A stretch of DNA of 64,000 bases. Source: Chryseobacterium angstadtii. GTDB taxonomy: Bacteria; Bacteroidota; Bacteroidia; Flavobacteriales; Weeksellaceae. Below, piece by piece: positions 17,978 to 26,625 of the stretch. The position numbers were made by a program, and so were the translations under genes. Location: contig NZ_LFND01000007.1 of assembly GCF_001045465.1 (NCBI RefSeq), forward strand, positions 62,001 through 126,000, written 5' to 3'. The notes beneath the pieces are model-generated. The model did not search any database. It saw only the letters and a program-made list of their open reading frames with translations, and was not told the origin of the DNA. The first letter of the stretch is position 1. Each line of letters starts with the position of its first letter.

Positions 17978-20900
17978 TTATTTATTTTTAATTTTATTAT
18001 CTCTCAATTCTTTAAGAATCTCTATTCCTATAGCTGTTGGTATTGTTTCGCTGTTATTTTTAGGGTCAACAATACCAGTTTCATTTTGTTTCTTAAGTAG
18101 TTGGTAGTTCTTTTCATTTGCATGGCCAATCTCATGACCAAAAGTTGAAATTGATATATCAAAAGCACTTAAATTTCCCTCCTTCACATAACCTTCTTGG
18201 ACAGAATCTAAATCTTTGTCTGGATTTTTAAAGGCTTCTTCGCTAGATCCCTCATATATTATCATATTAAAACCTACAAGTTTGCCATCTTTCTCAATTG
18301 AAGGCGTTTCTCCCATTGAAAAAGGGTGATTTTCTTTACTATATTCTACATAAGTTGGTATCTTTGAAGTTACTAATTGATCAAATTGTGCGGCGCCTCT
18401 TTTACCTGAATTTTTCAAACCATCTCCATATGCTTTGTCTTTATCAGTAGCAAACTTTGTATATGCTCCTTTTCCATCGTTAGCTTTGGGGTCATAAACT
18501 AACTGTCCATTTTTGTTTCGCCAATCATCTGCTTGTCTTCCATCTGGATCGATGAACCTCACAGGATTATCAAACGCATAGTTATACGGACTATGTCTTC
18601 TCATCTTCTCCGCCAACGGATCCACCACACCCCATCTTCCAATCTCCGGCATATAAAACCTCGCTCCATAATCATACATCCCTGTTTCCTGAAGCTCTTT
18701 TCCATTGTACTTGTATTGATAAGCACCTATATTAGGTCCAGTATAATTATGCAAAAGCCCAAAAGGATAATAATTATTTACATCAATTATTTCGCCATAT
18801 TTCCATACATCCATGCATCCTTGCTTAGGCTTACATTCATTCACTACGTAGGCTATTGGCTGGATCACTCCATCTTTATTTAAATCTGAATAATTTAACC
18901 TTACATTCCCCAAATGATCTGTAAAATTATAAACATAGTACTCTTTTAATACATCATAATATCCTTCTGCTGTTGGAATAATCCTCAACTGTACAACAGG
19001 GACTTCGTTAGGATCCGGATGATAAATCCCCTCACCGTCCCATGATTCTATCTGGAATGTAGATTTGTACTGGAATCCGTCTAAATAATCTGTTTCTAAA
19101 TCTCCAAAGAGCTTTTTTACTTTTGCCCCGTCTGCTCTGTAAGTGTATTGAGTTACTTTAGTATTCTGGACAATCTGTTTTGGTAAATTTAAATAATTAT
19201 ACTGGATTGAAGAAATTCCCTTATCGGGATGGCTAGTCATATTCCCATTTCCATTACTATTGTCATTATCATAGCCAATAGTACCTGCATTAGCAACGTA
19301 CGGATAACCAGAGGAATTCTGTTGTTCATCTGTAATTTTTACCAATTTATTGCCAATATAGTCATACTTCAGATTGTCAATTGCCAAAGCAGAAGTATTA
19401 CCCAATAAAAGCAATCCAGATCTTTTCAATCTAGTAATATTTCCATTAAGGTCATATTCCTGTTTTTCAAAATATTCTTTTGCCGTTTCATTTCCTGTTT
19501 TCTGATAAAAGCCTGCAGAAAGCCTGTTTAAAGAGTCATATACATAACCATAGATTTTTAGCACTTCATTTTCTTCGGCAAGTGTTTTCCACAATACCTC
19601 AGCTATGTTTCCATTATATTTGGCCTTTACTTTTAAATCAGGATAATCTGAATTAGGACTTTCCAGTCCTTCTACATGGTTATAATTAATCTTATATCCA
19701 AAAAGATCATTTCCTAAGTTGGCCGGGTCATTGATCTGGGTCATCCAGCCTCTGATATTGTACTGGTAATCTATGGTTTGTAACGGGGTGGCTAAGGATA
19801 TTCCTCCTACTTTTTTAGATTTCAGCTGGGAAAGTTCGTTGTAGCTATTCTGAGCAAGAATTTCTTCGGGATTATTGTCTACCTGATGTTTATGAACCAA
19901 CATTCTGTTCTGATGGTCATAAGTAAAGTTTTCGGTAATGACTTTTTCTGTATCGGTTGCCAGCCTTTTGTGTTTTGTAATGACAGTCTGGGGAACTCCC
20001 GCAAAATCCAGTCTGGATTCTGTTTTCGTATAGCCTCCCAAATGGTTGATGGAATAGGTTCCCACTGCACGGCCTTTGGTGTCGTAGTAGGTGTAATTCT
20101 TGGTCCAGCTATCGTCTTCTATGTTTTTTACCAGGCTCATTACGGGAAGGCCTTTGGTGCTTCTGCCGTCTGAAGAGGGAGTTTCGGTAAGGACAGGCTC
20201 TCCCTGAATAATGGTTGGAAACGGGGGATTGAAATCATACCCTTGAGGATAGGAGTCGTAGTAGTTAACGGATAAAAGGGTATCAACATTTAAATATACA
20301 CTGGTATAATAAACGGTGATTCCATTCCTAAAGAAACCGCTGGAATGACGGGCATCATAAATAACCAAATCTGCAATCTGATTCTGTAAAACACTTCTGC
20401 TGCTGTTATTGTTGGCGATTCCGGTGTAGGCAATTCTACCCAGCATATCGTATTTAGTCATCTGCCATTTGTTTTGAGAGGCCATCACAGCGTCCTGAGT
20501 AAGAAGCAGCCTGTCAGCTTTATCATACACCATGAATTCCCAACCTTTACCGGGAAGTTTCTTTTCTACCAACCGGCCTTTTCCGTCATAGCGGTACTGG
20601 TAGCAGAGTTCGTCATGTTTGGCCGTATTGGCGGCAATATCTCCGCGGATGCTGGCCAAAGGGGGGATAACAAAGGCAAGCTGGTTGTATTCGTTGTAAA
20701 CGTAGTTGGTATCCGCATATTCATCGACATTGATGACTTTTCTTACCAATACGGTCTGTCCCTGCCCGTTTTTGAATTCGATGGTTTCATTGCCGTCTTC
20801 ATCTTTAACGGAGTTTTTGTAGAGCTGTCCATCGGTATAGAGCCATTCTTCTTTCAATTCAGATTTAGTGGCTCCGTTTTCCCAGGTGGTCACCGTGGTG

Positions 20901-21394
20901 AATTTTCTTACTCTATCGGCTACGGTAACGGCATCATAAGCGAATTTTACGGGTTTGGTATTCCATGCGGTCCCGACGTTTTTCTGTTCAAGAATTCTGT
21001 CAAGGGGTGAGTTTTCCAACACTTTTTCTGCATAGATTTTTTCTGAACCGTAAATATCGGGCTGTGTGGCATTGGCGAGCGAAGAAGGGACAATGGCTCC
21101 GTTCAAAGTTCCGGACTGGGGAACGGGAAGGAAGTCTAAAACCTGTCTCCCGAACGCATCGTATTCAATATGGGTAACAACATCTCTTCCTAAAGGGGAA
21201 GATTTGACATTGACAATCTGCTTAGGTCTGCCCAACCCGTCAAAATACTGAACGGTTTCGGATGTTTTTGAAGGCTGAGCGCCGTTATAGTCAAGATAGG
21301 TCTTGGACTGGATATAGTTTTCTCCCTGGGTAAGCTGGGCCTGCACGGAATGGGCCGTGAGAAGCATCCCAACGGGAATGAGTATTTTTTTCAT
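17978..21394 (-). CDS. DUF6443-type RHS protein with metallopeptidase-like C-terminal tip
   Basis: A 1138-residue exported protein with a signal peptide (PVGMLLTAHSVQAQ), the N-terminal DUF6443 block (VQYFDGLGRPKQIV), many YD-type repeats, and the RHS core end YDYGARFYMPEIGRWGVVDP followed by NPVRFIDPDGR near residue 960. After the core comes a variable tip of about 180 residues with H1087-E-I-G-H1091 (TFGHEIGHANEKN), a zinc-peptidase signature. The tip region is more AT-rich than the core. The layout is that of a polymorphic toxin: cage-forming RHS shell plus a toxic tip. Secretion route and target are unknown. The gene lies 8 bp after 21403-24642 and 2 bp before a likely immunity gene. Confidence 0.85.
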   Translation of the reverse strand: MKKILIPVGMLLTAHSVQAQLTQGENYIQSKTYLDYNGAQPSKTSETVQYFDGLGRPKQIVNVKSSPLGRDVVTHIEYDAFGRQVLDFLPVPQSGTLNGAIVPSSLANATQPDIYGSEKIYAEKVLENSPLDRILEQKNVGTAWNTKPVKFAYDAVTVADRVRKFTTVTTWENGATKSELKEEWLYTDGQLYKNSVKDEDGNETIEFKNGQGQTVLVRKVINVDEYADTNYVYNEYNQLAFVIPPLASIRGDIAANTAKHDELCYQYRYDGKGRLVEKKLPGKGWEFMVYDKADRLLLTQDAVMASQNKWQMTKYDMLGRIAYTGIANNNSSRSVLQNQIADLVIYDARHSSGFFRNGITVYYTSVYLNVDTLLSVNYYDSYPQGYDFNPPFPTIIQGEPVLTETPSSDGRSTKGLPVMSLVKNIEDDSWTKNYTYYDTKGRAVGTYSINHLGGYTKTESRLDFAGVPQTVITKHKRLATDTEKVITENFTYDHQNRMLVHKHQVDNNPEEILAQNSYNELSQLKSKKVGGISLATPLQTIDYQYNIRGWMTQINDPANLGNDLFGYKINYNHVEGLESPNSDYPDLKVKAKYNGNIAEVLWKTLAEENEVLKIYGYVYDSLNRLSAGFYQKTGNETAKEYFEKQEYDLNGNITRLKRSGLLLLGNTSALAIDNLKYDYIGNKLVKITDEQQNSSGYPYVANAGTIGYDNDNSNGNGNMTSHPDKGISSIQYNYLNLPKQIVQNTKVTQYTYRADGAKVKKLFGDLETDYLDGFQYKSTFQIESWDGEGIYHPDPNEVPVVQLRIIPTAEGYYDVLKEYYVYNFTDHLGNVRLNYSDLNKDGVIQPIAYVVNECKPKQGCMDVWKYGEIIDVNNYYPFGLLHNYTGPNIGAYQYKYNGKELQETGMYDYGARFYMPEIGRWGVVDPLAEKMRRHSPYNYAFDNPVRFIDPDGRQADDWRNKNGQLVYDPKANDGKGAYTKFATDKDKAYGDGLKNSGKRGAAQFDQLVTSKIPTYVEYSKENHPFSMGETPSIEKDGKLVGFNMIIYEGSSEEAFKNPDKDLDSVQEGYVKEGNLSAFDISISTFGHEIGHANEKNYQLLKKQNETGIVDPKNNSETIPTAIGIEILKELRDNKIKNK

Positions 21395-21402
21395 GTCTGT
21401 GT

Positions 21403-24400
21403 TTAGTTTTTGTAGTTGTATTTGTACTCTTTAAGGATTTTACCATTGACATCAACTACTTTTTCAAGTCTGTTGGCGGTATCATATATATAAACTTCCC
21501 TGATGCCTGAAGGTGGAGTGATGCTTTTTACACCAATTAACGGATCGTAAGTATACGTACTAATCTGATAGGAAGATAATGCTGTATTGTTTCTGAAGGT
21601 GTTTAAAGCGTCAATCAGACTTTGCTCTGAAGTATTAGTACCTTGCTGGGCATCATTAACAGACGCGGTAACTATTGCGTCAATCAATGACTGCGAAATG
21701 TCCGAAAGTTTAGCTCCTTCTATTTTAGCAATAGGCTGGGTTTGATTGTAGCCCCAGATAATGGTGGTGGAAACTCCGTTTTTTCCGGTGTACTGCTGGA
21801 GGTTTCCTTTGGAATCGTAAATATCGTAAGTGACTTCGGTTGTAGCAACGGTTGGGTTTTGAAGATTGTAGGACAATATTGAGGTGGGAAGCAGTGTTGC
21901 TGGATCATCATATTTAGTTTCAATTCTCGAAATTGTTTTTCCTACATCATTGGCATTTTGTTTCTTTACAACCTTGCTTTCCAATGGAATTCCAAACATA
22001 TTAGCATTGATTAATTTTTGGTTTCCTTTCTCAGGTGCGTACTCATAAGTTGTTTCATGAATAGCTTGGTCTGCTTGGACCTTTTTCTCAGAAGTTAGCT
22101 GGTAATGTTGTGAATTGTTATAGAAATAATCGGTTTGTGTAACAACAGGCAAACCTCCTAAGTAATCTGTTGTCTTTTGAGATTTTAAATAGGTAAACCG
22201 ACTGATATTTTTATAATATACAGCATCTAAGTTTTCAAAATTATTCCATGTTCCGTCATTTAAAGTGGGCTCAAACAACTTACGACGGCTAATTGCTCCA
22301 AGATATGATGTTCTCGAAGCATCTTCTACAAAATTATACTCAACCTTTTTTAGAATAGTATTATCGTTTTTCTTATATATAGTTAATACTTCTTTTCCAT
22401 TATCCCATCCGGAATTCGTCCACGGAGCCGATAAGATTTGGCTTCCTTTAATCGGATTACCCCAATAATCCTGATTAGAATTAAAATGATGAATAATTCT
22501 TCCATTACCTTCAATTTCTTCTTCAACAGTGTCATAAAAGATATTGGGATTAAAGGAGAATAATTTTCCGATATTCGATGAAGTTATTGCAGTATAATTC
22601 AAAAATAGAGTTTGTGTGCTAGTAACTGACCCCATACATGTAGAACCAACATTCCTAACTTCTTTAAATAGAGGCTCCCGTGTCTGATGAATAGAATGAT
22701 CTCCATTATCTTTTATATACTTATATTTTCTTGTTACAGCAAACCCGTCATTCGGAGTATCAACCGTTGAAGCAACCCTATATCCACCTAATAGTACATC
22801 CTGTAAAACATATTGATCATCCTGATCATAATAATATACTTGGATATAGGCCTGACAACAAAAAAACCAAGCTTTTACAGTAACTTTAACAGTCTGATTT
22901 TTCTCAACATAAACATAAGCTGTTTTATTATTGTTCAATGAAGAATCTGCTGAAATGCCAAGAGGGCTAAATCCAAAACCAGGAATATTTTCATATAAAG
23001 GCATATAATTTCCGGCCTGATCTGTTACCCATACCTCACCTTTTTGTTTATCTGTTTCTAAATCCGGGCTGTCCCTACAATTACCATATGGATATAGATA
23101 ATTGGCCAAACCAATACGAACATATCCTGACTTTGCAGGAGTAATGACTAATTCTTGCGTTGAATCATAAGTATTGGAATTATTTACAGTAGAAGTCCCC
23201 AAAGAAACCTCCGGTGCAGGAACCAAAACATTTTCTTTCCTCACGTGATTTTCATAGTTAAATAAAGTATTTCCACCTGTTGGATAAATAATGGTCTTTA
23301 ATAGTCCGTATTGTCCATAAAAAGGGTTAACATTCTGATTGGCTCCGTTATATTGAGGAGCTGTTGTATCAGTACTTGCGAATAATTGTGGTACAAGATT
23401 GGTATTGCTTGCTCCATTATAATACCCCCACATATCTCTGGAAAAGCTTAATCTTGGAGGAAGATTCTCAGGATTATTGTAAGTAAATTTATGAGAAGAA
23501 TCGTTTTTATTATTACGAATCTCCGTGAGAAACAATCTTGAAGAGTTTGTAGTCACATAATTAAAAGTAAAATCATTTATTACTATATCATTATGATATT
23601 TTTTAATGCCTGTCAGTTTTGAATAGTTTTCGTTTTGAATAGAATAGGTAAAAACAATTGAATTATTGTTTGAATCATATATTTTCTTAATTTGTTTACC
23701 TGACACAGATTGCTCAGAATCAGCAATTAATCCAATATTATTTGATGGCAATGCATAGTTTACTAATGGGCAGGAATTCCCTCCATTTGGCCCCGACCCT
23801 ATATCTCCGTACTTTTGTTGTATTCCTTTGGTGTAAGTCATACTCTGAGATTGAGAAATAGTATTAGTATATGATACATCCTGATACTCCAGAGTAATCG
23901 TCTGCCCGGTAGTGGTAACCACAGAGGTTAAATACCAGGATTGAGGATATTGCAATGGTGGTTGATGCCCGCCGGCATTAAGAGTTCTATTCAATATATG
24001 CTCTACTGCATTAAAATTATACCTTACACCATTATCTAAAATAATTGAAAATAAATTACCATTATCATTCCTTTTTATTTTGTAGTTTTTTTGATCAATC
24101 ATAAAGATACCCCCGGCTTTGTTGATCATAAATTTCACATTATGACCTGCAAAATTTGCAGTGTACAAATCCGGTTCGGAATCAAAATCATCTATTTCAC
24201 AGAATTTCAGATATTCTGTCATTTGTGAAGCTGCATTTTCTAATAATGGAACATCTCCACTATTATAACTACTCTGTTCATCAGGAGTATCCCTTATTGT
24301 TCTTGTAATTACACCTCCTGAAATAAAAGTCCAGCCCAACCCTACAGAACCATTCATTTCGTCAACATTAATTCCGTTGGAAGAATAGTTTAAGGAAATA

Positions 24401-24642
24401 GGAATACTTGTTCCATCTACTGAGAATTCTGTAATGGGGATATTGATGTTGGGGGCTCCGGTAAACATTCCGATAGGGACATTTCCATACCTACTGAATT
24501 TGAATGATTCGGGGCTGGTTGGTGAAATTTTAGGAATATGTTTACCCGCATCATTAGTATTGGTCGTATAATCCTGAGCAGCACTCTGGCTATACACCAA
24601 TTCGGAAAGAATAATTCCTACTAATATTAATTTTTTTTTCAT
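21403..24642 (-). CDS. Large YD/RHS-like repeat protein, partner of the RHS gene
   Basis: A 1079-residue exported protein (signal peptide ending SELVYSQS). The early block (GMFTGAPNINIPITEF ... ISLNYSSNGINVDEMNG) is common to large Bacteroidota proteins encoded before DUF6443 RHS genes, and the C-terminus contains YD-like repeats (REVYIYDTANRLEKVVDVNG). It lacks the RHS core cleavage end and any toxic tip, so it probably acts with the next gene product as a shell or carrier; that is inference. It is in the same operon, 6 bp after 24649-26316. Confidence 0.75.
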   Translation of the reverse strand: MKKKLILVGIILSELVYSQSAAQDYTTNTNDAGKHIPKISPTSPESFKFSRYGNVPIGMFTGAPNINIPITEFSVDGTSIPISLNYSSNGINVDEMNGSVGLGWTFISGGVITRTIRDTPDEQSSYNSGDVPLLENAASQMTEYLKFCEIDDFDSEPDLYTANFAGHNVKFMINKAGGIFMIDQKNYKIKRNDNGNLFSIILDNGVRYNFNAVEHILNRTLNAGGHQPPLQYPQSWYLTSVVTTTGQTITLEYQDVSYTNTISQSQSMTYTKGIQQKYGDIGSGPNGGNSCPLVNYALPSNNIGLIADSEQSVSGKQIKKIYDSNNNSIVFTYSIQNENYSKLTGIKKYHNDIVINDFTFNYVTTNSSRLFLTEIRNNKNDSSHKFTYNNPENLPPRLSFSRDMWGYYNGASNTNLVPQLFASTDTTAPQYNGANQNVNPFYGQYGLLKTIIYPTGGNTLFNYENHVRKENVLVPAPEVSLGTSTVNNSNTYDSTQELVITPAKSGYVRIGLANYLYPYGNCRDSPDLETDKQKGEVWVTDQAGNYMPLYENIPGFGFSPLGISADSSLNNNKTAYVYVEKNQTVKVTVKAWFFCCQAYIQVYYYDQDDQYVLQDVLLGGYRVASTVDTPNDGFAVTRKYKYIKDNGDHSIHQTREPLFKEVRNVGSTCMGSVTSTQTLFLNYTAITSSNIGKLFSFNPNIFYDTVEEEIEGNGRIIHHFNSNQDYWGNPIKGSQILSAPWTNSGWDNGKEVLTIYKKNDNTILKKVEYNFVEDASRTSYLGAISRRKLFEPTLNDGTWNNFENLDAVYYKNISRFTYLKSQKTTDYLGGLPVVTQTDYFYNNSQHYQLTSEKKVQADQAIHETTYEYAPEKGNQKLINANMFGIPLESKVVKKQNANDVGKTISRIETKYDDPATLLPTSILSYNLQNPTVATTEVTYDIYDSKGNLQQYTGKNGVSTTIIWGYNQTQPIAKIEGAKLSDISQSLIDAIVTASVNDAQQGTNTSEQSLIDALNTFRNNTALSSYQISTYTYDPLIGVKSITPPSGIREVYIYDTANRLEKVVDVNGKILKEYKYNYKN

Positions 24643-24648
24643 AGTGTT

Positions 24649-26316
24649 TTATTTCTTTATCAATTTAGCATTCCCCGTTTTCCCCGTATCCGTCTTTATT
24701 GTCACCAGATAAGCCCCTTGAATTAAATTCTGAGTATTGATCTTAGTTACTTTATTCTTCGTCTTTATAGACTGAAGCTGCCTTCCACTCATATCGTAAA
24801 GGATAATATCAGCTTCTTTGAAATCATATCCTATTTCCACATACGCATAATCAGATACCGGATTCGGATAGATCCTGATGTCCTGCTTTTCAATCAGCTT
24901 ATTAATCTGGCTATCTCCAAGCTTTACAATTTTCCAGTTTTCTTTTCCAAGTTCTTCGGCGCTGGTTCCGGCCAGAATAATAGAACCGTCTCTGTTTAAT
25001 TTGATGTCAGAGAGTCTTTCCTCTCTTTTTCTGGATTCCCCTTTTACATGTTTTCTCCATTGCTCATTACCTTCTTCATTTAAGTAAAGCATCCAGAAAG
25101 TTTCATCATCCGTCTCAATACGGTTTTCTGCCTGAGTATAACCTCCCAATAGAATTCCTTTTGTAAAGTCCTGGTTCTTGGCTCTTGAATCTTGGCTCTG
25201 AATCACACTCATTCCCATCAGAATATCCCTGTTTCCAAAACTGTAATACTTCTGCCAGATTTCTTCCCCTCTTTCATTCAAAGAAAGCAACCAAAGATCT
25301 GTTCCTTCTTCAATTCCAACTGTTTTATTCCCTGATCTTTCGGATCTGGATTCACCACCGATTAAATAGCCTGTTGATGTCAAGGCTAATGTTCTGATAT
25401 GATCATCACCTTTTCCTCCATAATTCTTCTCCCATTCTACTTTTCCGGTTTTGTCGAGCTTAACAATCCAGTAGTCGCCTTCACCGAAGTTTTCGGAATT
25501 CTTTGAATAATTGATGTTTGATAAATGATCATTGATGCTGGAAGACGCACCATTTCTATTGGACTGCTTTACATCATTTATCATTGATCTTTTATCATTG
25601 ATGCTTGTGGAACTTCTGGAATAAATCCCTAACAGTGCTCCTCCATCTCTCGTAGGAATTATTTTCTCCACTTCATCCAGGCCTTTTCCACCGAGAATGG
25701 TTTCAGAAAGTACTTTTCCGTTTTTATCCAATCTTGAAATCAAGACATCTTTTGAACCGTAACCTTTAGCCGTACCCTGAGGTTCTCGAAGGGTGACATT
25801 TCCGGCTACAAAAAATCCCAAATTCGTCGTCTGAATAACAGATCTCGCTTCCTCATCCGAAGAGCTGCCCAAAGTTTTCTGCCATAGTTCATCTCCAAAT
25901 TCATTGAGTCTTACGAGCCAGATATCAGATCCGCCTTTAGAGTCTTCTTTTTTATCCAATCCTTTTCCGGAATAAGAAGTTCCTGCCAGAAGAAATCCTC
26001 CTTCCTGAGTGGCTACAGAAGCCGACAAATAGTCATGGTTATTCCCGGAGAGGTATTTTTCCCATACCTGCTCACCTTGCTGGTTTAATTTGATTAAGTG
26101 AAAATCATAACCGTTATTTTGCTTCCCCGTTCCCTGAGGCTCTCGAAGGGAACGAATAGAACTTCCCGAAATAAGATACTGCTGATCAATAGTAGTCGTA
26201 ACCTGGCTTAAAAAATCCTGCGTAGAAGATTGGATATCTTTCTGCCACAATACTTCCTGGGCAGACAACCCAAGAACGGTGCATAAAGAGAACGCACCCA
26301 AGTAGAATTTCTTCAT
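24649..26316 (-). CDS. T9SS-exported beta-propeller-like protein
   Basis: A 555-residue secreted protein: signal peptide (FSLCTVLGLSAQ), then about seven repeats built on G-DxWLVKLNxxGxxxWQKxxGG, as in beta-propellers, and a C-terminal T9SS sorting domain (IRIYPNPVSDYAYVEI ... GAYLVTIKTD). It opens the RHS operon, an arrangement I know from other Chryseobacterium genomes. Oddities: two segments are encoded by 7-bp-periodic DNA (25172-25199 and 25502-25602), giving low-complexity inserts such as DSRAKNQDF and SINDKRSMINDVK between propeller blades. Confidence 0.8.
   Translation of the reverse strand: MKKFYLGAFSLCTVLGLSAQEVLWQKDIQSSTQDFLSQVTTTIDQQYLISGSSIRSLREPQGTGKQNNGYDFHLIKLNQQGEQVWEKYLSGNNHDYLSASVATQEGGFLLAGTSYSGKGLDKKEDSKGGSDIWLVRLNEFGDELWQKTLGSSSDEEARSVIQTTNLGFFVAGNVTLREPQGTAKGYGSKDVLISRLDKNGKVLSETILGGKGLDEVEKIIPTRDGGALLGIYSRSSTSINDKRSMINDVKQSNRNGASSSINDHLSNINYSKNSENFGEGDYWIVKLDKTGKVEWEKNYGGKGDDHIRTLALTSTGYLIGGESRSERSGNKTVGIEEGTDLWLLSLNERGEEIWQKYYSFGNRDILMGMSVIQSQDSRAKNQDFTKGILLGGYTQAENRIETDDETFWMLYLNEEGNEQWRKHVKGESRKREERLSDIKLNRDGSIILAGTSAEELGKENWKIVKLGDSQINKLIEKQDIRIYPNPVSDYAYVEIGYDFKEADIILYDMSGRQLQSIKTKNKVTKINTQNLIQGAYLVTIKTDTGKTGNAKLIKK
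25172..25199 (-). repeat. 7-bp-period array inside a coding region
   Basis: In the coding sense the units are AGAGCCA, AGATTCA, AGAGCCA and AGAACCA, exactly 7 bp apart. They encode the segment SQDSRAKNQ, which interrupts the propeller pattern. Confidence 0.75.
25502..25602 (-). repeat. Two 7-bp-period arrays inside a coding region
   Basis: On the plus strand the first block (25502-25536) reads TTTGAAT, AATTGAT, GTTTGAT, AAATGAT, CATTGAT; the second (25568-25602) reads TTTACAT, CATTTAT, CATTGAT, CTTTTAT, CATTGAT. A non-periodic stretch of 31 bp separates them. The reading frame stays open throughout. Confidence 0.75.
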
Positions 26317-26625
26317 CTTTTGTGTATTTAATATTAGTTTTTATAATTCCGAACCAAATTTAACATTTTTTAACACGTGAAAAATAGTATTATTAAGATT
26401 TAACACAAATAATGTCAATTTTGAGTATTTTTCTATGAACTCCACATCCTTAGAATACAAAAATATCTTAGCGGGGCGACAGAACCTGACGTATTTTACA
26501 TCAATAATTTATTAATAGAAATATCCCAGCCGGACGAACTTTTAAAACAGAATTCTGTTCATTAAAAATAAAACATAAAAAAAGCTCCTAAAATAGGAGC
26601 CTTTTTTTATGAACAGTGGTCAGAA
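26317..26625. other. Intergenic spacer before the RHS operon
   Basis: This 309-bp AT-rich spacer holds the terminator of the M43 peptidase gene at its right end and, on the minus strand, a TAAATTTG box (26362-26355) about 40 bp before the start of 24649-26316, without a clear TTG partner. No gene seen. Confidence 0.6.
26575..26601 (-). terminator. Terminator of the M43 peptidase gene
   Basis: GCTCCTA (26584-26590) pairs with TAGGAGC (26594-26600) around an AAA loop, with a long T-run on the minus strand and also Ts on the plus side. Confidence 0.88.

Noticed and set aside
18533..18883. 116-residue plus-strand frame opposite the RHS core end
   Set aside because: It is the reverse of the well-conserved RHS core motif region.
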